A DNA stretch of 64,000 nucleotides, taken from Pseudomonas sivasensis (GTDB lineage: Bacteria > Pseudomonadota > Gammaproteobacteria > Pseudomonadales > Pseudomonadaceae). The first letter of the stretch is position 1. Each line of letters opens with the position of its first letter. A program made the translations under genes and the position numbers. The notes under the pieces were generated by a model. That model did no database searches. It saw nothing but the letters and a program-made list of their open reading frames with translations, and was not told the origin of the DNA. The stretch spans positions 62,001-126,000 of the forward strand of contig NZ_JAAOWU010000009.1 of assembly GCF_013778505.1 (NCBI RefSeq), given 5' to 3'. Of the stretch, positions 32,180-42,237 are shown one piece after another.

Positions 32180-33652
32180 TTAGCGGAACGGCGGCTCGTC
32201 GAAGCTGCGCAGCTTGCGCGAGTGCAGCGAGTTGAGTTCGGTGCGCAACAGGTCCACCGCCTCGATGCCAATCTTCAAGTGCTGGCTGACCGCACGTTCG
32301 TAGAACGCGTTGGCCGAACCCGGCAATTTGATCTCACTGTGCAGCGGCTTGTCCGACACACACAACAACGTGCCGTACGGTACGCGCAAGCGGTAGCCCT
32401 GGGCGGCGATGGTGCCGCTTTCCATGTCCACCGCCACGGCGCGGGACAAGTTGATCAATGGCCGTTCCTGGGCCCAGCGCAGTTCCCAGTTGCGATCGTC
32501 GTAGGTCAGCACGGTGCCTGTGCGCAGGCGCTTTTTCAGCTCTTCGCCTTTTTCGCCGGTGACGTTGGCGGCGGCTTGCTGCAAAGCCATCTGCACTTCG
32601 GCCAGGGCCGGGATTGGAATGTTCGGCGGCACCACGCGGTCGAGAATCCCGTCGCGGCGCATATAGGCGTGGGCCAGTACGTAGTCGCCAATGGTCTGGG
32701 ATTGGCGCAGGCCGCCGCAGTGGCCAATCATCAGCCAGCAATGCGGACGCAGCACGGCCAGGTGGTCAGTGATGTTCTTGGCGTTGGACGGGCCGACGCC
32801 GATGTTCACCAGCGTTACGCCGTGACCATCGCTGGCCTGCAGGTGATAGGCCGGCATCTGATAGCGATGCCAGACCACGCCCGCGGCAATGGCCGATGCT
32901 TCGCCGTGGTCCATGCTCTTATCGATCACCACGTTGCCCGGCAGCACCATGCGGATAAAGCGCGGGTCGCTGCGCAGTTGCTCCAGGCCATGCAGGATGA
33001 ACTGGTCGACATAACGGTGGTAGTTGGTCAGCAGGATCCACGGCTGCACATGGCGCCAGTCGCTGCCGGTGTAATGCACCAGGCGGCGCAGGGAGAAGTC
33101 CACACGCGCCGCATCGAACAGTGCCAGGGGCAGCGGGTCGGTGTTTTCCCAGTCGTAGAGGCCGTCGGCGATCCCATCGGTGGCGGCCGACAGATCGGTG
33201 CTGGGGAACACACGGGCCAGGGTGGCCGCGGTTACGCCGGAGCCGGCCAGTTCGTCGCCCTGCTCCACCACGTACGGGTACGGAATGTTCTGCTGGCTGA
33301 CGCCCACTTCCACCGTCACGGTGAAGTCGTGCATCAGCGGCACCAATTGTTCCAGCAAATACTTACGAAACGCCGCCGGATGGGTGACGGTGACGCTGTA
33401 GGTCCCTGGTAGCTGGACCTTGGCATACGCCCGGGTAGTCTGTGGGACTTCGCCGTGGCAATGGTAGGTCAGGCGCAATTCTGGATAACGAAACAACGCG
33501 CGTTGTGCGGCGTCGGGTTCGACGCGGTCCTTGAGGTATTGCTTGAGGGCTTGATTGAGCGCGCCGGTAGCCCGCTCATGCAGGGCCGCCAGCCGATCCA
33601 CGGCCTCTTCGGCGGTTTGAACGACAACAAAAGCTTCGGTCACGGTAAGCAT
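32180..33652 (-). CDS. amn: AMP nucleosidase
   Basis: 490 residues. It hydrolyses AMP to adenine and ribose 5-phosphate, acting in purine salvage. The C-terminal half has the nucleoside-phosphorylase fold (INIGVGPSNAKNITDHLAVLRP, MIGHCGGLR, AVDMESGTIAAQGYR), and the N-terminal half is the AMP nucleosidase-specific domain. The start is uncertain: ATG 33652 directly follows AGG, while an in-frame GTG at 33643 has AGGATG eight bases upstream and may be the true one. Confidence 0.9.
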   Translation of the reverse strand: MLTVTEAFVVVQTAEEAVDRLAALHERATGALNQALKQYLKDRVEPDAAQRALFRYPELRLTYHCHGEVPQTTRAYAKVQLPGTYSVTVTHPAAFRKYLLEQLVPLMHDFTVTVEVGVSQQNIPYPYVVEQGDELAGSGVTAATLARVFPSTDLSAATDGIADGLYDWENTDPLPLALFDAARVDFSLRRLVHYTGSDWRHVQPWILLTNYHRYVDQFILHGLEQLRSDPRFIRMVLPGNVVIDKSMDHGEASAIAAGVVWHRYQMPAYHLQASDGHGVTLVNIGVGPSNAKNITDHLAVLRPHCWLMIGHCGGLRQSQTIGDYVLAHAYMRRDGILDRVVPPNIPIPALAEVQMALQQAAANVTGEKGEELKKRLRTGTVLTYDDRNWELRWAQERPLINLSRAVAVDMESGTIAAQGYRLRVPYGTLLCVSDKPLHSEIKLPGSANAFYERAVSQHLKIGIEAVDLLRTELNSLHSRKLRSFDEPPFR

Positions 33653-33746
33653 CCTGTGTTCTGACTTGCAGGCCTTTATCTTGCCTGTATCCCTGTCAGA
33701 CGCAAACCTTGAATTGGAGTGCCCTCCCAAGATGGCTGCAATCCTT

Positions 33747-33835
33747 GTGGGAGGGGGCTTGCTCCCGATAGCGGTGGGTCAGTTTATAGATAGGCTGACG
33801 GACACTCAGCCATCGGGAGCAAGCCCCCTCCCACA
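33747..33835. repeat. REP pair (REPIN)
   Basis: GTGGGAGGGGGCTTGCTCCCGAT and its inverted copy ATCGGGAGCAAGCCCCCTCCCAC flank about 45 bases. It lies between the amn start and the aidB stop. Confidence 0.92.
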
Positions 33836-33847
33836 TTTGGACCGTGT

Positions 33848-35503
33848 CTATTCAGAGACATTGGGGCTTGAGCGCGCGACGATGGCCCCGACATCGACGC
33901 CACGCGGCAAGGTGCCGTAGACGCGGCCAGACGACTGGCCCAAACGGCTGGCGATAAACCCATCGCTGACCGCCCCATGACCGGCCTCCAGCAATAACTT
34001 GGCCTGCAGTGCCACGGCGATGTCCTCAGTCAACTGCCGCGCGCGATACTGAATGTCCTGGGTGTCCATGAACGCCGACTTCAGTTGTTCGATGTGCCGC
34101 GCCAGCTGCTTATCACCATGCCCGTCACCGAGTTCGACAAACAGCGCTTCCAGCACGCCGGGCTCTTTGGACAGAGCGCGCAGCACGTCCAGGCACTGCA
34201 CATTGCCGGAACCTTCCCACGTCGAATTTACCGGTGCCTCACGGTACAAGCGCGGCAGGATACTGTCCTCGACATACCCCGCGCCGCCCATGCACTCGGC
34301 GGCTTCGTTGATCATCGCCGGGGCGCGCTTGCAGATCCAATATTTGCCCACCGCTGTCACCAGCCGGGCGAATTTGGCCTCCCGCTCATCACCCAGATTA
34401 TCCAGGGCGCAGCCCATGCGCATGCTCAAGGCCAGCGAGGCTTCGCTTTCCAGGGCCAGGTCGGCCAGCACGTTTTGCATCAGCGGTTGCTCACTGAGTA
34501 CACGGCCACCTACCAAACGATGGGCGCAATGATGACTGGCCTGGGTCAACGCCTGGCGCATCAAGGCGCTGGAGCCGACCATGCAGTCAAAGCGGGTCAT
34601 GGCGACCATCTCGATGATGGTCGGCACGCCACGGCCTTCTTCGCCGATCATCCAGGCCAGGGCACCGCGAAACTCCACTTCGCTGGAGGCGTTGGAGCAG
34701 TTACCGAGCTTGTTTTTAAGGCGCTGGATATAGAACTCGTTGCGCGTGTCATCCGGGCGGTGCCGAGGCAGTAGGAAACAGGTCAGGCCCTTGTCAGTCT
34801 GAGCCAGCGTCAGGAACGCATCGCACATCGGCGCCGAGCAGAACCACTTATGCCCGACCAGCTCATAAGCGTGCCCTGGACCGCCGGCCCCTACCGGATA
34901 CGCGCGAGTGGTATTGGCCCGCACATCGGTGCCGCCCTGTTTTTCGGTCATGGCCATGCCGATGGTGGCGCCGGTCTTATGGGCGATACCGACATTGCGC
35001 GGGTCATATTCGGTGCTGAGGATTTTCGGCAACCACGTCTTCGCCAGGTCCGATTGCAGGCGCAGGGCCGGGACGCAGGCGAAGGTCATGGTCAGCGGGC
35101 AGCCAGTGCCGGCTTCGGCCTGGCTGTGGAGATAAGTCATCGCGGCCCGCGCCACATGAGCGCCGGACTGCGGGTGTGCCCACGGCAACGACGGCAGGCC
35201 GTGTTCGACGGCGATACGCATCAGTTCGTGGTAAGCAGGATGAAATTCCACCAGGTCGATGCGATGACCATAACGGTCATGGCTGTTGAACACGGGCTTG
35301 TTCTGGTTCGCCAGGAAACCGGCCGCCATCAACGGCCCACCGGCCAGCGCGCCATAGGCATCGAGGCGCGGTTGCGCCCAGCCGGCACCAAAGCGGCGCG
35401 ACCACTCTTGCAACGGCAGATCGATGCGGTAAAGGTTGGTGCCATCCAGGGATGGGGGCTGGTTAGTGACGTCGTGGGTTTCGGCGAACGGGTGCAGGTT
35501 CAT
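33848..35503 (-). CDS. aidB: AidB-type acyl-CoA dehydrogenase
   Basis: A 551-residue protein of AidB length, longer than ordinary acyl-CoA dehydrogenases. It shows GMAMTEKQGGTDVRANTT (FAD and substrate region), ECMGGAGYVEDS and VNSTWEGSGNVQCLD, which match AidB closely. AidB binds DNA and FAD and is part of the alkylation-damage response; its dehydrogenase activity is weak. The gene is single. The upstream neighbour is a hybrid kinase reading in the same direction, but with a terminator between. Confidence 0.87.
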   Translation of the reverse strand: MNLHPFAETHDVTNQPPSLDGTNLYRIDLPLQEWSRRFGAGWAQPRLDAYGALAGGPLMAAGFLANQNKPVFNSHDRYGHRIDLVEFHPAYHELMRIAVEHGLPSLPWAHPQSGAHVARAAMTYLHSQAEAGTGCPLTMTFACVPALRLQSDLAKTWLPKILSTEYDPRNVGIAHKTGATIGMAMTEKQGGTDVRANTTRAYPVGAGGPGHAYELVGHKWFCSAPMCDAFLTLAQTDKGLTCFLLPRHRPDDTRNEFYIQRLKNKLGNCSNASSEVEFRGALAWMIGEEGRGVPTIIEMVAMTRFDCMVGSSALMRQALTQASHHCAHRLVGGRVLSEQPLMQNVLADLALESEASLALSMRMGCALDNLGDEREAKFARLVTAVGKYWICKRAPAMINEAAECMGGAGYVEDSILPRLYREAPVNSTWEGSGNVQCLDVLRALSKEPGVLEALFVELGDGHGDKQLARHIEQLKSAFMDTQDIQYRARQLTEDIAVALQAKLLLEAGHGAVSDGFIASRLGQSSGRVYGTLPRGVDVGAIVARSSPNVSE

Positions 35504-35518
35504 GACGGGGCCTCATGG

Positions 35519-35541
35519 AAAAAGCCCCGTTGAGTTGAGGC
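35519..35541 (-). terminator. Terminator after the hybrid kinase gene
   Basis: On the minus strand GCCTC-AACTCAAC-GGGGC forms a five-bp stem (one GU pair) followed by TTTTTCC, 30 bases after the kinase stop. It separates the kinase from aidB. Confidence 0.6.
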
Positions 35542-35571
35542 CTGAATTTCAGTTAAGCACCGTCACCCGCC

Positions 35572-37962
35572 TTAAAAAAGTGACATACCCGCCGAATGCC
35601 CGGCGCTTTCACCCTCTTGCGGACACAGCACCCGGCGCTCCAACACGGCCCGCAAGGCCTCAAAGCGCACAGGCTTGGCGAGGCGGTCGGACACACCGAT
35701 GCCATGACAGTGCTCGCGCTCAGACACATTCAGCGACGTGCTCAAGGCAATCACCGGCAACTCTGCGCAGCCCGGCAGTGCACGGATCTGACAGCACAAT
35801 GAGAAGCCGCCCTCAGGTATATCCAACACCACCGCGTCGAAATTGCCTCTCTGCAAGGCCGCCAATGCGCTCGGGCCGCTGTCCACGTTTTTCACTCGGT
35901 AACCGAGTTTGAGCAACATGCCGCGCACCACCAGTTGGCCGATGCTGTTGTCATCCACCAGCAGCACCGCGCAATCCTGAGGCGCGCGCTGCCGATCCGC
36001 CGCCGGTTTTGCTTCAGGCGCCACCGGGCTGACTTCCACTTCCAGTTGAAAACGACTGCCCTTGCTTGGCTCGGAATGGTGCGTGAGGCGCCCGCCCAAC
36101 AGCTCGATCAATTGCCGGCAGATAGCCAGGCCGATACCCATGCCGCCGTATTCACGAGTCATGGAGCCATCCAGCTGGAAAAACCGCTGGTACAGGGTGG
36201 CCTCGTCGAGGAAGGCGAAGCCAATACCGGTGTCGGTCACAATAAAGCTCAGGCGCAAGCCACCGTCGCTGTGGGGCACGCCCACCACCCGCAAGCGCAC
36301 GGCGCCTTCGTGGGTGAATTTGAATGCGTTGTCCAGCAGGCAATCCAGGCACTGGATAAGTTTGTCTGCGTCGCCCACCACGCGGTCCGGCAGTTCATCG
36401 GCCACATCAATGGAAAACGCCAAGCCTTTGGCTTGGGCGCTGGCGCTGAATTGCTGGCGCAAGGTGTCGAGCACGCCGCGTAGGCTGAACACCTGAAGCT
36501 GTGCACTGAGGCGCCCGGCCTGCAGTTCGGTGAGGGTCAGAATGCCGTTGACCATGCGCATCATGTCCCGCGCCGAGCCGGCGGCGGTTTGCTGGTATTG
36601 CGCGAGGTCGTCGTCCAGTGGCACGGTTTGCATCAACTCAAGGGAGCCGATCACGCCGTTCATAGGGGTGCGCAGTTCGTGGGTCAGGGTGGCGAGGAAC
36701 TCATCCTTGAGCCGGTTGCTGCGGGCGAGTTGCTGGTTGAGCACTTCGAGCTTCTGGCTGGCGTCGAGCAGAATCTGCGCCTGTTGCTCACGCATGGCAT
36801 TGATGCGATCAGCCAACGCCAGGGACAACAGCGCCACTTCAATCGCCGAGCCGATCTGGCTGGCGTACATCGTAAGGAACACATTGGGCAGGTAGCCCAG
36901 CACCATCAGCGTATTCACCACTCCGCCCAGCAGGAAGGCCGACCAAGCAATGATGAAATAGCGCGCCACCCGCTGCCCGCAGTACCAGGCCTTGATGGCG
37001 GCGACAAAGATAGTCACGGTAAACACCAACGCCAAGCCGGTAGCCAGGCGCAGCGCCAGGGCGTAGCTGGTCATCAGCGATAACAACATCACCACGGCAC
37101 CGCAGGCCACCAACGCCAGCAGTAAGCGGTTGATCCAGCGACTGTGCTGCGCCGTATGCAGGAAGCTGCGCGCGAACAAGCTGCCAAACAACGCGGCCGC
37201 ACCGATCAGGAACGGCGTCGCGGCATTCGCCCACCAGGGGTTGTTCGGCCAGAAATACTCCACTGCCGCGCCGTTGACCGACAACTGGTACATGCCGAAC
37301 GAGGCGATATAGAAGATGTAATAGAGGTAGCTGGTGTCGCGCACGCTGAGGTAGATAAACAGGTTGTACACCAGCATCCCCAACAACACGCCGTAGATCA
37401 GGCCCAATACATACAAGCGCAGCGGCTGCTGTTCCAGGTAGGCGGTGCTGGACCAAAGGGTCAGCGGCGCCTGGATCGAGCCTTCGCTTTGCAGGCGCAG
37501 GTACACGGTTTTCGCCTCGCCGGGGGTGAAATCGATCTTGAACAGGTAGTTGTTCTGGCGAATCTCACGGGCGGAAAACGGCAACGCATCCCCGGTGCGC
37601 CCGGCCAGGCGATAGTTGCCGGTGCTGTCGGGCAGGTACAGGTCAAGGTGGTCCAGCGGCGGGTAGGCCAACTCCAGCAACCAAGTACGTTGGGCCTCGG
37701 GGCTGTGTGGCAGGTAATGCAGGTTGACCTTGAGCCAGAACACCGAGCGTGAATAGCCGGCATTGAGGGTGTCTTTATCGTGGGGTTTGAATTGTCGGGC
37801 GGCGGAAGGCGCGCTGACATCGGCAATCGTGAGGGCATCGGTCGGGTCTTCGAGCACTTGCATGGCTCGGCCCAGTGCCAGGCTGCGGGTGTCCTGGTTG
37901 AACTCGATGGCGTTGGCGAGCATCGGCAGCCCGCACAACAATAAGATCAGCAAATAGCGCAT
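35572..37962 (-). CDS. Hybrid sensor histidine kinase, 7TMR-DISM type
   Basis: 796 residues. Signal peptide (1-18), periplasmic 7TMR-DISM extracellular domain (about 25-170), seven membrane helices (about 182-385), HisKA with phospho-His428 in LATLTHELRTPMNG, HATPase (N545 in LLDNAFKFT, G-boxes DTGIGF and GGMGIGLAI), then a REC domain with acidic D670/D671, phospho-acceptor Asp714 in VVLDIPEGG and Lys763. The unusual IPEGG after the Asp is odd but keeps the key residues. Family members sense surface or carbohydrate cues. No cognate regulator is adjacent. Confidence 0.9.
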   Translation of the reverse strand: MRYLLILLLCGLPMLANAIEFNQDTRSLALGRAMQVLEDPTDALTIADVSAPSAARQFKPHDKDTLNAGYSRSVFWLKVNLHYLPHSPEAQRTWLLELAYPPLDHLDLYLPDSTGNYRLAGRTGDALPFSAREIRQNNYLFKIDFTPGEAKTVYLRLQSEGSIQAPLTLWSSTAYLEQQPLRLYVLGLIYGVLLGMLVYNLFIYLSVRDTSYLYYIFYIASFGMYQLSVNGAAVEYFWPNNPWWANAATPFLIGAAALFGSLFARSFLHTAQHSRWINRLLLALVACGAVVMLLSLMTSYALALRLATGLALVFTVTIFVAAIKAWYCGQRVARYFIIAWSAFLLGGVVNTLMVLGYLPNVFLTMYASQIGSAIEVALLSLALADRINAMREQQAQILLDASQKLEVLNQQLARSNRLKDEFLATLTHELRTPMNGVIGSLELMQTVPLDDDLAQYQQTAAGSARDMMRMVNGILTLTELQAGRLSAQLQVFSLRGVLDTLRQQFSASAQAKGLAFSIDVADELPDRVVGDADKLIQCLDCLLDNAFKFTHEGAVRLRVVGVPHSDGGLRLSFIVTDTGIGFAFLDEATLYQRFFQLDGSMTREYGGMGIGLAICRQLIELLGGRLTHHSEPSKGSRFQLEVEVSPVAPEAKPAADRQRAPQDCAVLLVDDNSIGQLVVRGMLLKLGYRVKNVDSGPSALAALQRGNFDAVVLDIPEGGFSLCCQIRALPGCAELPVIALSTSLNVSEREHCHGIGVSDRLAKPVRFEALRAVLERRVLCPQEGESAGHSAGMSLF

Positions 37963-38237
37963 AGAGCCCCAGCGTGGCCTGTCCGGTTATGTCAAAAGCC
38001 CCCATTCCTTTTGAGAAGACGTACACCGGCGATACAGTTAAGTTGTTTGGATCCACTTTAGCATAGCCGCTAAAGGCCATTGGACACCATTGAAATAATT
38101 TTCCTGAAGGCTCTAGGACAAGGCTTTCAGCACACTTTTGCGAGAAGAAAAGTGCCAAAAAAGCGTCGCCTCCTGGACAAAATTCAACCATCGGGCGACG
38201 GCCACGCCAAAAGCGTTTGGTGGTAAGCTCGCGCACC

Positions 38238-39035
38238 ATGAATATCTACAGCTCTCGCCCTGTTGTCCTCTGTCTCTCCGGCCATGATCCCAGTGGTGGC
38301 GCCGGCTTGCAGGCAGATATCGAAGCCCTGCTCGCCCAAGGGTGCCACGCGGCTCCGGCCGTTACTGCCCTGACCGTGCAGAACACCGTCAATGTCAGCG
38401 ATTTTCGCGTGCTCGACCGCGAGTGGGTACTGGCCCAGGCCAATGCCGTGCTCGGCGATTCCGAAGTAGCGGCGGTCAAGTTGGGCATGCTCGGTTCCAC
38501 CGCAATGGTCGACACCGTGGTCGAACTGCTGCAGGCGCATCCGCACCTGCCGGTGGTGTGCGACCCGGTGCTGCGTGCCGGCGGCGGCGGGAGCCTGGGC
38601 AAGGACGAAGTGGGCTACGCCATGCGCGAGCGGCTGCTGCCGTTGTCGCTGATTGCCACACCGAACCTGCCCGAAGCGCGCATTCTCGCCGAACTGCCCG
38701 AAGGCACCGCGGACGAATGCGCCGAAAAACTGCTGCCATTTATAAAGCATCTGTTGATCACCGGCGGACATGGCGACGAGCATGAAGTGCACAACCGCCT
38801 CTACAGCCGCGACGGCACGCACCAGACCTTTACCTGCCAGCGCCTGCCCGGCAGCTATCACGGTTCGGGCTGCACCCTGGCCAGCGCACTGGCCGGGAGG
38901 ATCGCTCAGGGCGAAGGTCTGGTGAGCGCGGTGCAATCGGCGCTCAACTACACCTGGCGCACCCTGCGTGACGCTGAACAGCTCGGCCAGGGCCAGTTTG
39001 TACCGCGCCGGCTGCCGCTGGATTTCTGCTCGTAA
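38238..39035 (+). CDS. thiD: HMP/HMP-phosphate kinase
   Basis: 265 residues. It phosphorylates hydroxymethylpyrimidine twice for thiamine synthesis. It shows CLSGHDPSGGAGLQADIEAL (substrate loop), VVCDPVLRAGGG and the anion hole PGSYHGSGCTLASALAG with catalytic Cys and neighbouring Gly. The start ATG 38238 gives the usual N-terminus. It is followed by thiE after 31 bases. Confidence 0.95.
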   Translation: MNIYSSRPVVLCLSGHDPSGGAGLQADIEALLAQGCHAAPAVTALTVQNTVNVSDFRVLDREWVLAQANAVLGDSEVAAVKLGMLGSTAMVDTVVELLQAHPHLPVVCDPVLRAGGGGSLGKDEVGYAMRERLLPLSLIATPNLPEARILAELPEGTADECAEKLLPFIKHLLITGGHGDEHEVHNRLYSRDGTHQTFTCQRLPGSYHGSGCTLASALAGRIAQGEGLVSAVQSALNYTWRTLRDAEQLGQGQFVPRRLPLDFCS

Positions 39036-39066
39036 CTTTCTGCTCGAACATCAAGAGGCCTGCCCG

Positions 39067-39690
39067 ATGAAACTACGTGGCCTTTACGCCATCACCGACA
39101 GCCAACTGTTGGCTGGCAAATTCCTCGCCTATGTGGAAGCGGCGTTGGACGGTGGCGTGACCCTGTTGCAGTACCGCGACAAAAGCAGCGACGAAGCTCG
39201 GCGCCTGCGTGAAGCCGAAAAGCTGCGTGAACTGTGCTCGCGCTACAAGACCCAACTGATCATCAACGATGACGCCGAGTTGGCCGCGCGCCTGGGCGTC
39301 GGCGTGCACCTGGGCCAGACCGACGGCCCGCTGACACCGGCCCGTGCGCTGCTGGGCTCCAAAGCCATCATCGGCGCCACCTGCCACAGCCAGATTGAAC
39401 TGGCCGAACAGGCCGCCCGCGAAGGCGCCAGTTACGTCGCCTTCGGTCGCTTCTTCAATTCCAATACCAAGCCTGGTGCACCTGCCGCCACCCTTGAAAT
39501 GCTGGCTGAGGCCCGCAAGCGCCTGCACCTGCCGATCTGCGTGATCGGGGGCGTCACCCTGGAAAACGCCGAGCCCTTGGTGGCCCACGGTGCCGACTTA
39601 CTGGCCGTGGTCCACGGCCTGTTCGGTGCCGACAGCACCCAGGAAGTCACGCGCCGCGCCCGCGCTTTCAACGCCTTAATCAAATCCTGA
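39067..39690 (+). CDS. thiE: Thiamine-phosphate synthase
   Basis: A 207-residue TIM barrel that joins HMP diphosphate and the thiazole phosphate to thiamine phosphate. It has QYRDKSSDE (pyrimidine binding), INDDAELAARLGVGVHLGQ and PICVIGGVTLENA (phosphate site). It lies in an operon between thiD and hemL, starting 31 bases after thiD. Confidence 0.95.
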   Translation: MKLRGLYAITDSQLLAGKFLAYVEAALDGGVTLLQYRDKSSDEARRLREAEKLRELCSRYKTQLIINDDAELAARLGVGVHLGQTDGPLTPARALLGSKAIIGATCHSQIELAEQAAREGASYVAFGRFFNSNTKPGAPAATLEMLAEARKRLHLPICVIGGVTLENAEPLVAHGADLLAVVHGLFGADSTQEVTRRARAFNALIKS

Positions 39691-39707
39691 ATTCAGAGAG
39701 CCCCACC

Positions 39708-40991
39708 ATGTCTCGTTCCGAAACCCTGTTTGCCAATGCCCAGAAACACATCCCCGGCGGTGTGAACTCCCCCGTGCGTGCGTTCAAGAGCGTGGGCGGC
39801 ACGCCGTTGTTCTTCAAGCATGCCGAAGGTGCCTACGTCACCGACGAAGATGATAAACGCTATGTAGATTACGTCGGTTCCTGGGGCCCGATGATCCTGG
39901 GCCACAGCCACCCGGACGTGCTGGATGCAGTGCGTAAACAGCTGGAGCACGGCTTGTCCTACGGCGCCCCTACCGCCATGGAAACCGAGATGGCTGACCT
40001 GGTGTGCTCAATCGTGCCGTCAATGGAAATGGTGCGCATGGTCAGCTCCGGCACCGAAGCCACCATGAGCGCGATTCGTCTGGCCCGTGGTTTCACCGGC
40101 CGCGACAGCATCATCAAGTTCGAAGGCTGCTACCACGGCCACTCCGACAGCCTGCTGGTAAAAGCCGGCTCCGGCCTTTTGACCCAAGGCGTGCCCAGCT
40201 CGGCCGGTGTGCCAGCGGCATTTGCCAAGCACACTCTGACGCTGCCGTTCAACGACATAGCCGCCGTCGAGCAGATGCTCAACGAAGTCGGCCAAGACGT
40301 GGCGTGCATCATTGTTGAGCCGGTGGCCGGCAACATGAACTGCGTACCACCTGCACCGGGTTTCCTCGAAGGCCTGCGCGAGCAGTGCGACAAGCATGGC
40401 GTGGTATTGATTTTTGATGAAGTGATGACCGGCTTCCGTGTCGCCCTTGGTGGTGCCCAGGCGCACTATGGCGTCACGCCTGACCTGAGCACCTTCGGCA
40501 AGATCATCGGCGGCGGCATGCCGGTAGGCTGCTTCGGCGGCAAACGCGAAATCATGCAGCACATCGCGCCACTGGGGCCGGTCTACCAGGCAGGCACGCT
40601 GTCGGGTAACCCGCTGGCTATGGCTGCCGGCCTGACCACGCTGCGTTTGATCAGCCGCCCGGGCTTCCACGCTGAACTGACCGACTACACCACTCGCCTG
40701 CTGGACGGCCTGCAACAGCGCGCCGATGCGGCCGGCATCCCGTTTGTCACCACGCAGGCGGGGGGTATGTTCGGCCTGTACTTCAGCGGTGCGGACGATA
40801 TCGTCACCTTTGATGACGTGATGGGCAGCGACGCCGACCTGTTCAAACGCTTCTTCCACTTGATGCTGGAAGGCGGCGTGTACCTGGCGCCGAGTGCCTT
40901 TGAAGCGGGCTTCACATCGATTGCCCATGGCGAAACCGAGTTGCAACTGACCCTGGACGCCGCTGAACGCGCATTCGCTGCCCTGAAATAA
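39708..40991 (+). CDS. hemL: Glutamate-1-semialdehyde aminotransferase
   Basis: 427 residues. A PLP enzyme that makes 5-aminolevulinate for heme. The PLP-Lys is K265 in DLSTFGKIIGGGM, with Asp237 in LIFDEVMTGFR and SSGTEATMSA (114-123) holding the phosphate. It is the last gene of the thiD-thiE-hemL unit, starting 17 bases after thiE, and ends in a terminator. Confidence 0.96.
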   Translation: MSRSETLFANAQKHIPGGVNSPVRAFKSVGGTPLFFKHAEGAYVTDEDDKRYVDYVGSWGPMILGHSHPDVLDAVRKQLEHGLSYGAPTAMETEMADLVCSIVPSMEMVRMVSSGTEATMSAIRLARGFTGRDSIIKFEGCYHGHSDSLLVKAGSGLLTQGVPSSAGVPAAFAKHTLTLPFNDIAAVEQMLNEVGQDVACIIVEPVAGNMNCVPPAPGFLEGLREQCDKHGVVLIFDEVMTGFRVALGGAQAHYGVTPDLSTFGKIIGGGMPVGCFGGKREIMQHIAPLGPVYQAGTLSGNPLAMAAGLTTLRLISRPGFHAELTDYTTRLLDGLQQRADAAGIPFVTTQAGGMFGLYFSGADDIVTFDDVMGSDADLFKRFFHLMLEGGVYLAPSAFEAGFTSIAHGETELQLTLDAAERAFAALK

Positions 40992-41002
40992 ACGGTCGCA
41001 AC

Positions 41003-41042
41003 ATCTGGCGTCGCTGTGGGTGGCGCCAGATTTGCTACTTTG
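41003..41042 (+). terminator. Terminator after hemL
   Basis: ATCTGGCG (41003-41010) pairs with CGCCAGAT (41024-41031), followed by TTGCTACTTT. It lies 12 bases past the hemL stop. Confidence 0.75.
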
Positions 41043-41216
41043 CTTACAGAGATTTCCTTATTTTTTCGAGAATTCACCTGCAATCCGGCAGATAACTTGC
41101 CCAAGCAGCAGAAAAACGAGTAAAGACTTTGTAAGCAGAGGCCTGCTTATTTCATAATGCGCGCTTATTGGATCCCGTGAGGGTCCGCGCGCCCCGTCAG
41201 AGGTAAGTCGATTCCC

Positions 41217-41771
41217 ATGAAACGCACCGGCCGCACCCTGGTACTGGGCTGCCTGTTGCTCCTTCAGCCGCTGCTGGCAAATGCCCAAGCAGGCGGCAAC
41301 TCGTTGTTAATCCCAGCGATGGGTCGTTGCACCCTCAATACCCAGCCAGACAGCCAGGCCGAATCCCTGAGCGCGTGCCAGAAACAGGCCGACGAGGGTG
41401 ATGCGCAGGCGCAATATGAGTTGGGCGAGTACTACCACGACAGCAAAAATCCCGCCCTCGACCTCAACAAAGCCTTGAGCTACTTCGAGAAAGCCTCGTT
41501 GCAGGGCCACGCGCAGGCACAATTCCAGCTAGGCACCATGTTCTTCAAAGGCGAAGGCGTGCCGGCCAATAACGTTCAGGCGTATATCGTGCTGAAAATG
41601 GCCGCCGTCAACGGCGCCGAAGACGCGCTGGACACGGCCGACGAAGTCGCCGAGCACATGCAGCGCGATGAACTGGAAGTGGCCACCCAGGTCTTGGGCC
41701 AGATTTTCCGCAACTACCTGCAGGAACTGCAGAGTGCCGATGGGCGTTCGCCCTTCTCACCCCTGCCCTGA
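41217..41771 (+). CDS. Secreted Sel1/TPR-repeat protein
   Basis: 184 residues. Signal peptide (TLVLGCLLLLQPLLANAQA), then two or more Sel1-type repeats (AQYELGEYYHDSKNPALDLNKA; AQFQLGTMFFKGEGVPANN). It is probably periplasmic and helps protein-protein contact. Upstream is TATAATGCG-like DNA and a good ribosome site (AGAGGTAAG). It converges on the DUF1820 gene. Confidence 0.8.
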   Translation: MKRTGRTLVLGCLLLLQPLLANAQAGGNSLLIPAMGRCTLNTQPDSQAESLSACQKQADEGDAQAQYELGEYYHDSKNPALDLNKALSYFEKASLQGHAQAQFQLGTMFFKGEGVPANNVQAYIVLKMAAVNGAEDALDTADEVAEHMQRDELEVATQVLGQIFRNYLQELQSADGRSPFSPLP

Positions 41772-41779
41772 CAGCCGTC

Positions 41780-42106
41780 TTACTTCTCAGGCATTGGCAT
41801 CGGAAACGGCATGACATTGCTCACGCCCCGTGCCTCGCTGATCTTCGGCGTGCCCAGCCGCTCGACTTCATCGATACGCACAATTGAATGCATCGGCACA
41901 AAACTGCGCACCACGCCTTCGAACTGCGCCTTGAGCTTTTCTTCGCCCGGGTCGACGACCAATTGGGTGCGCTCGCCAAAGACGAACTCTTCCACTTCCA
42001 GGAAGCCCCACAGATCACTTTGATAGATCTGCTTGGCGTACATTTCGAACACCTGGCCCTGGTTGAGGAAAATCACCTTGTAGATTGGAGCTTCGCGTTT
42101 GGTCAT
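41780..42106 (-). CDS. DUF1820 family protein
   Basis: A 108-residue protein starting MTKREAPIYKVIFLNQGQVFEMYAKQIY, the characteristic DUF1820 beginning, with SDLWGFLEVEEFVFGE and MHSIVRIDEVERLG further on. It is a small cytoplasmic protein of unknown function conserved in gamma-proteobacteria, here just upstream of and divergent to miaB. Confidence 0.85.
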   Translation of the reverse strand: MTKREAPIYKVIFLNQGQVFEMYAKQIYQSDLWGFLEVEEFVFGERTQLVVDPGEEKLKAQFEGVVRSFVPMHSIVRIDEVERLGTPKISEARGVSNVMPFPMPMPEK

Positions 42107-42237
42107 GGTGGGCGGATAACACATCGGGGATATAAAAGAGGGCGCGAACTATAGCATGGCACCCGATGCACAACGCTAGGAACCAATGGGCATGCCCCCT
42201 ATAATGCGCGGTTCTTTACCACCAGTTGACGATTCCC

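Noticed and set aside
32222..33412. 396-codon plus-strand frame opposite amn
   Set aside because: Shadow of amn; no motif, no ribosome site.
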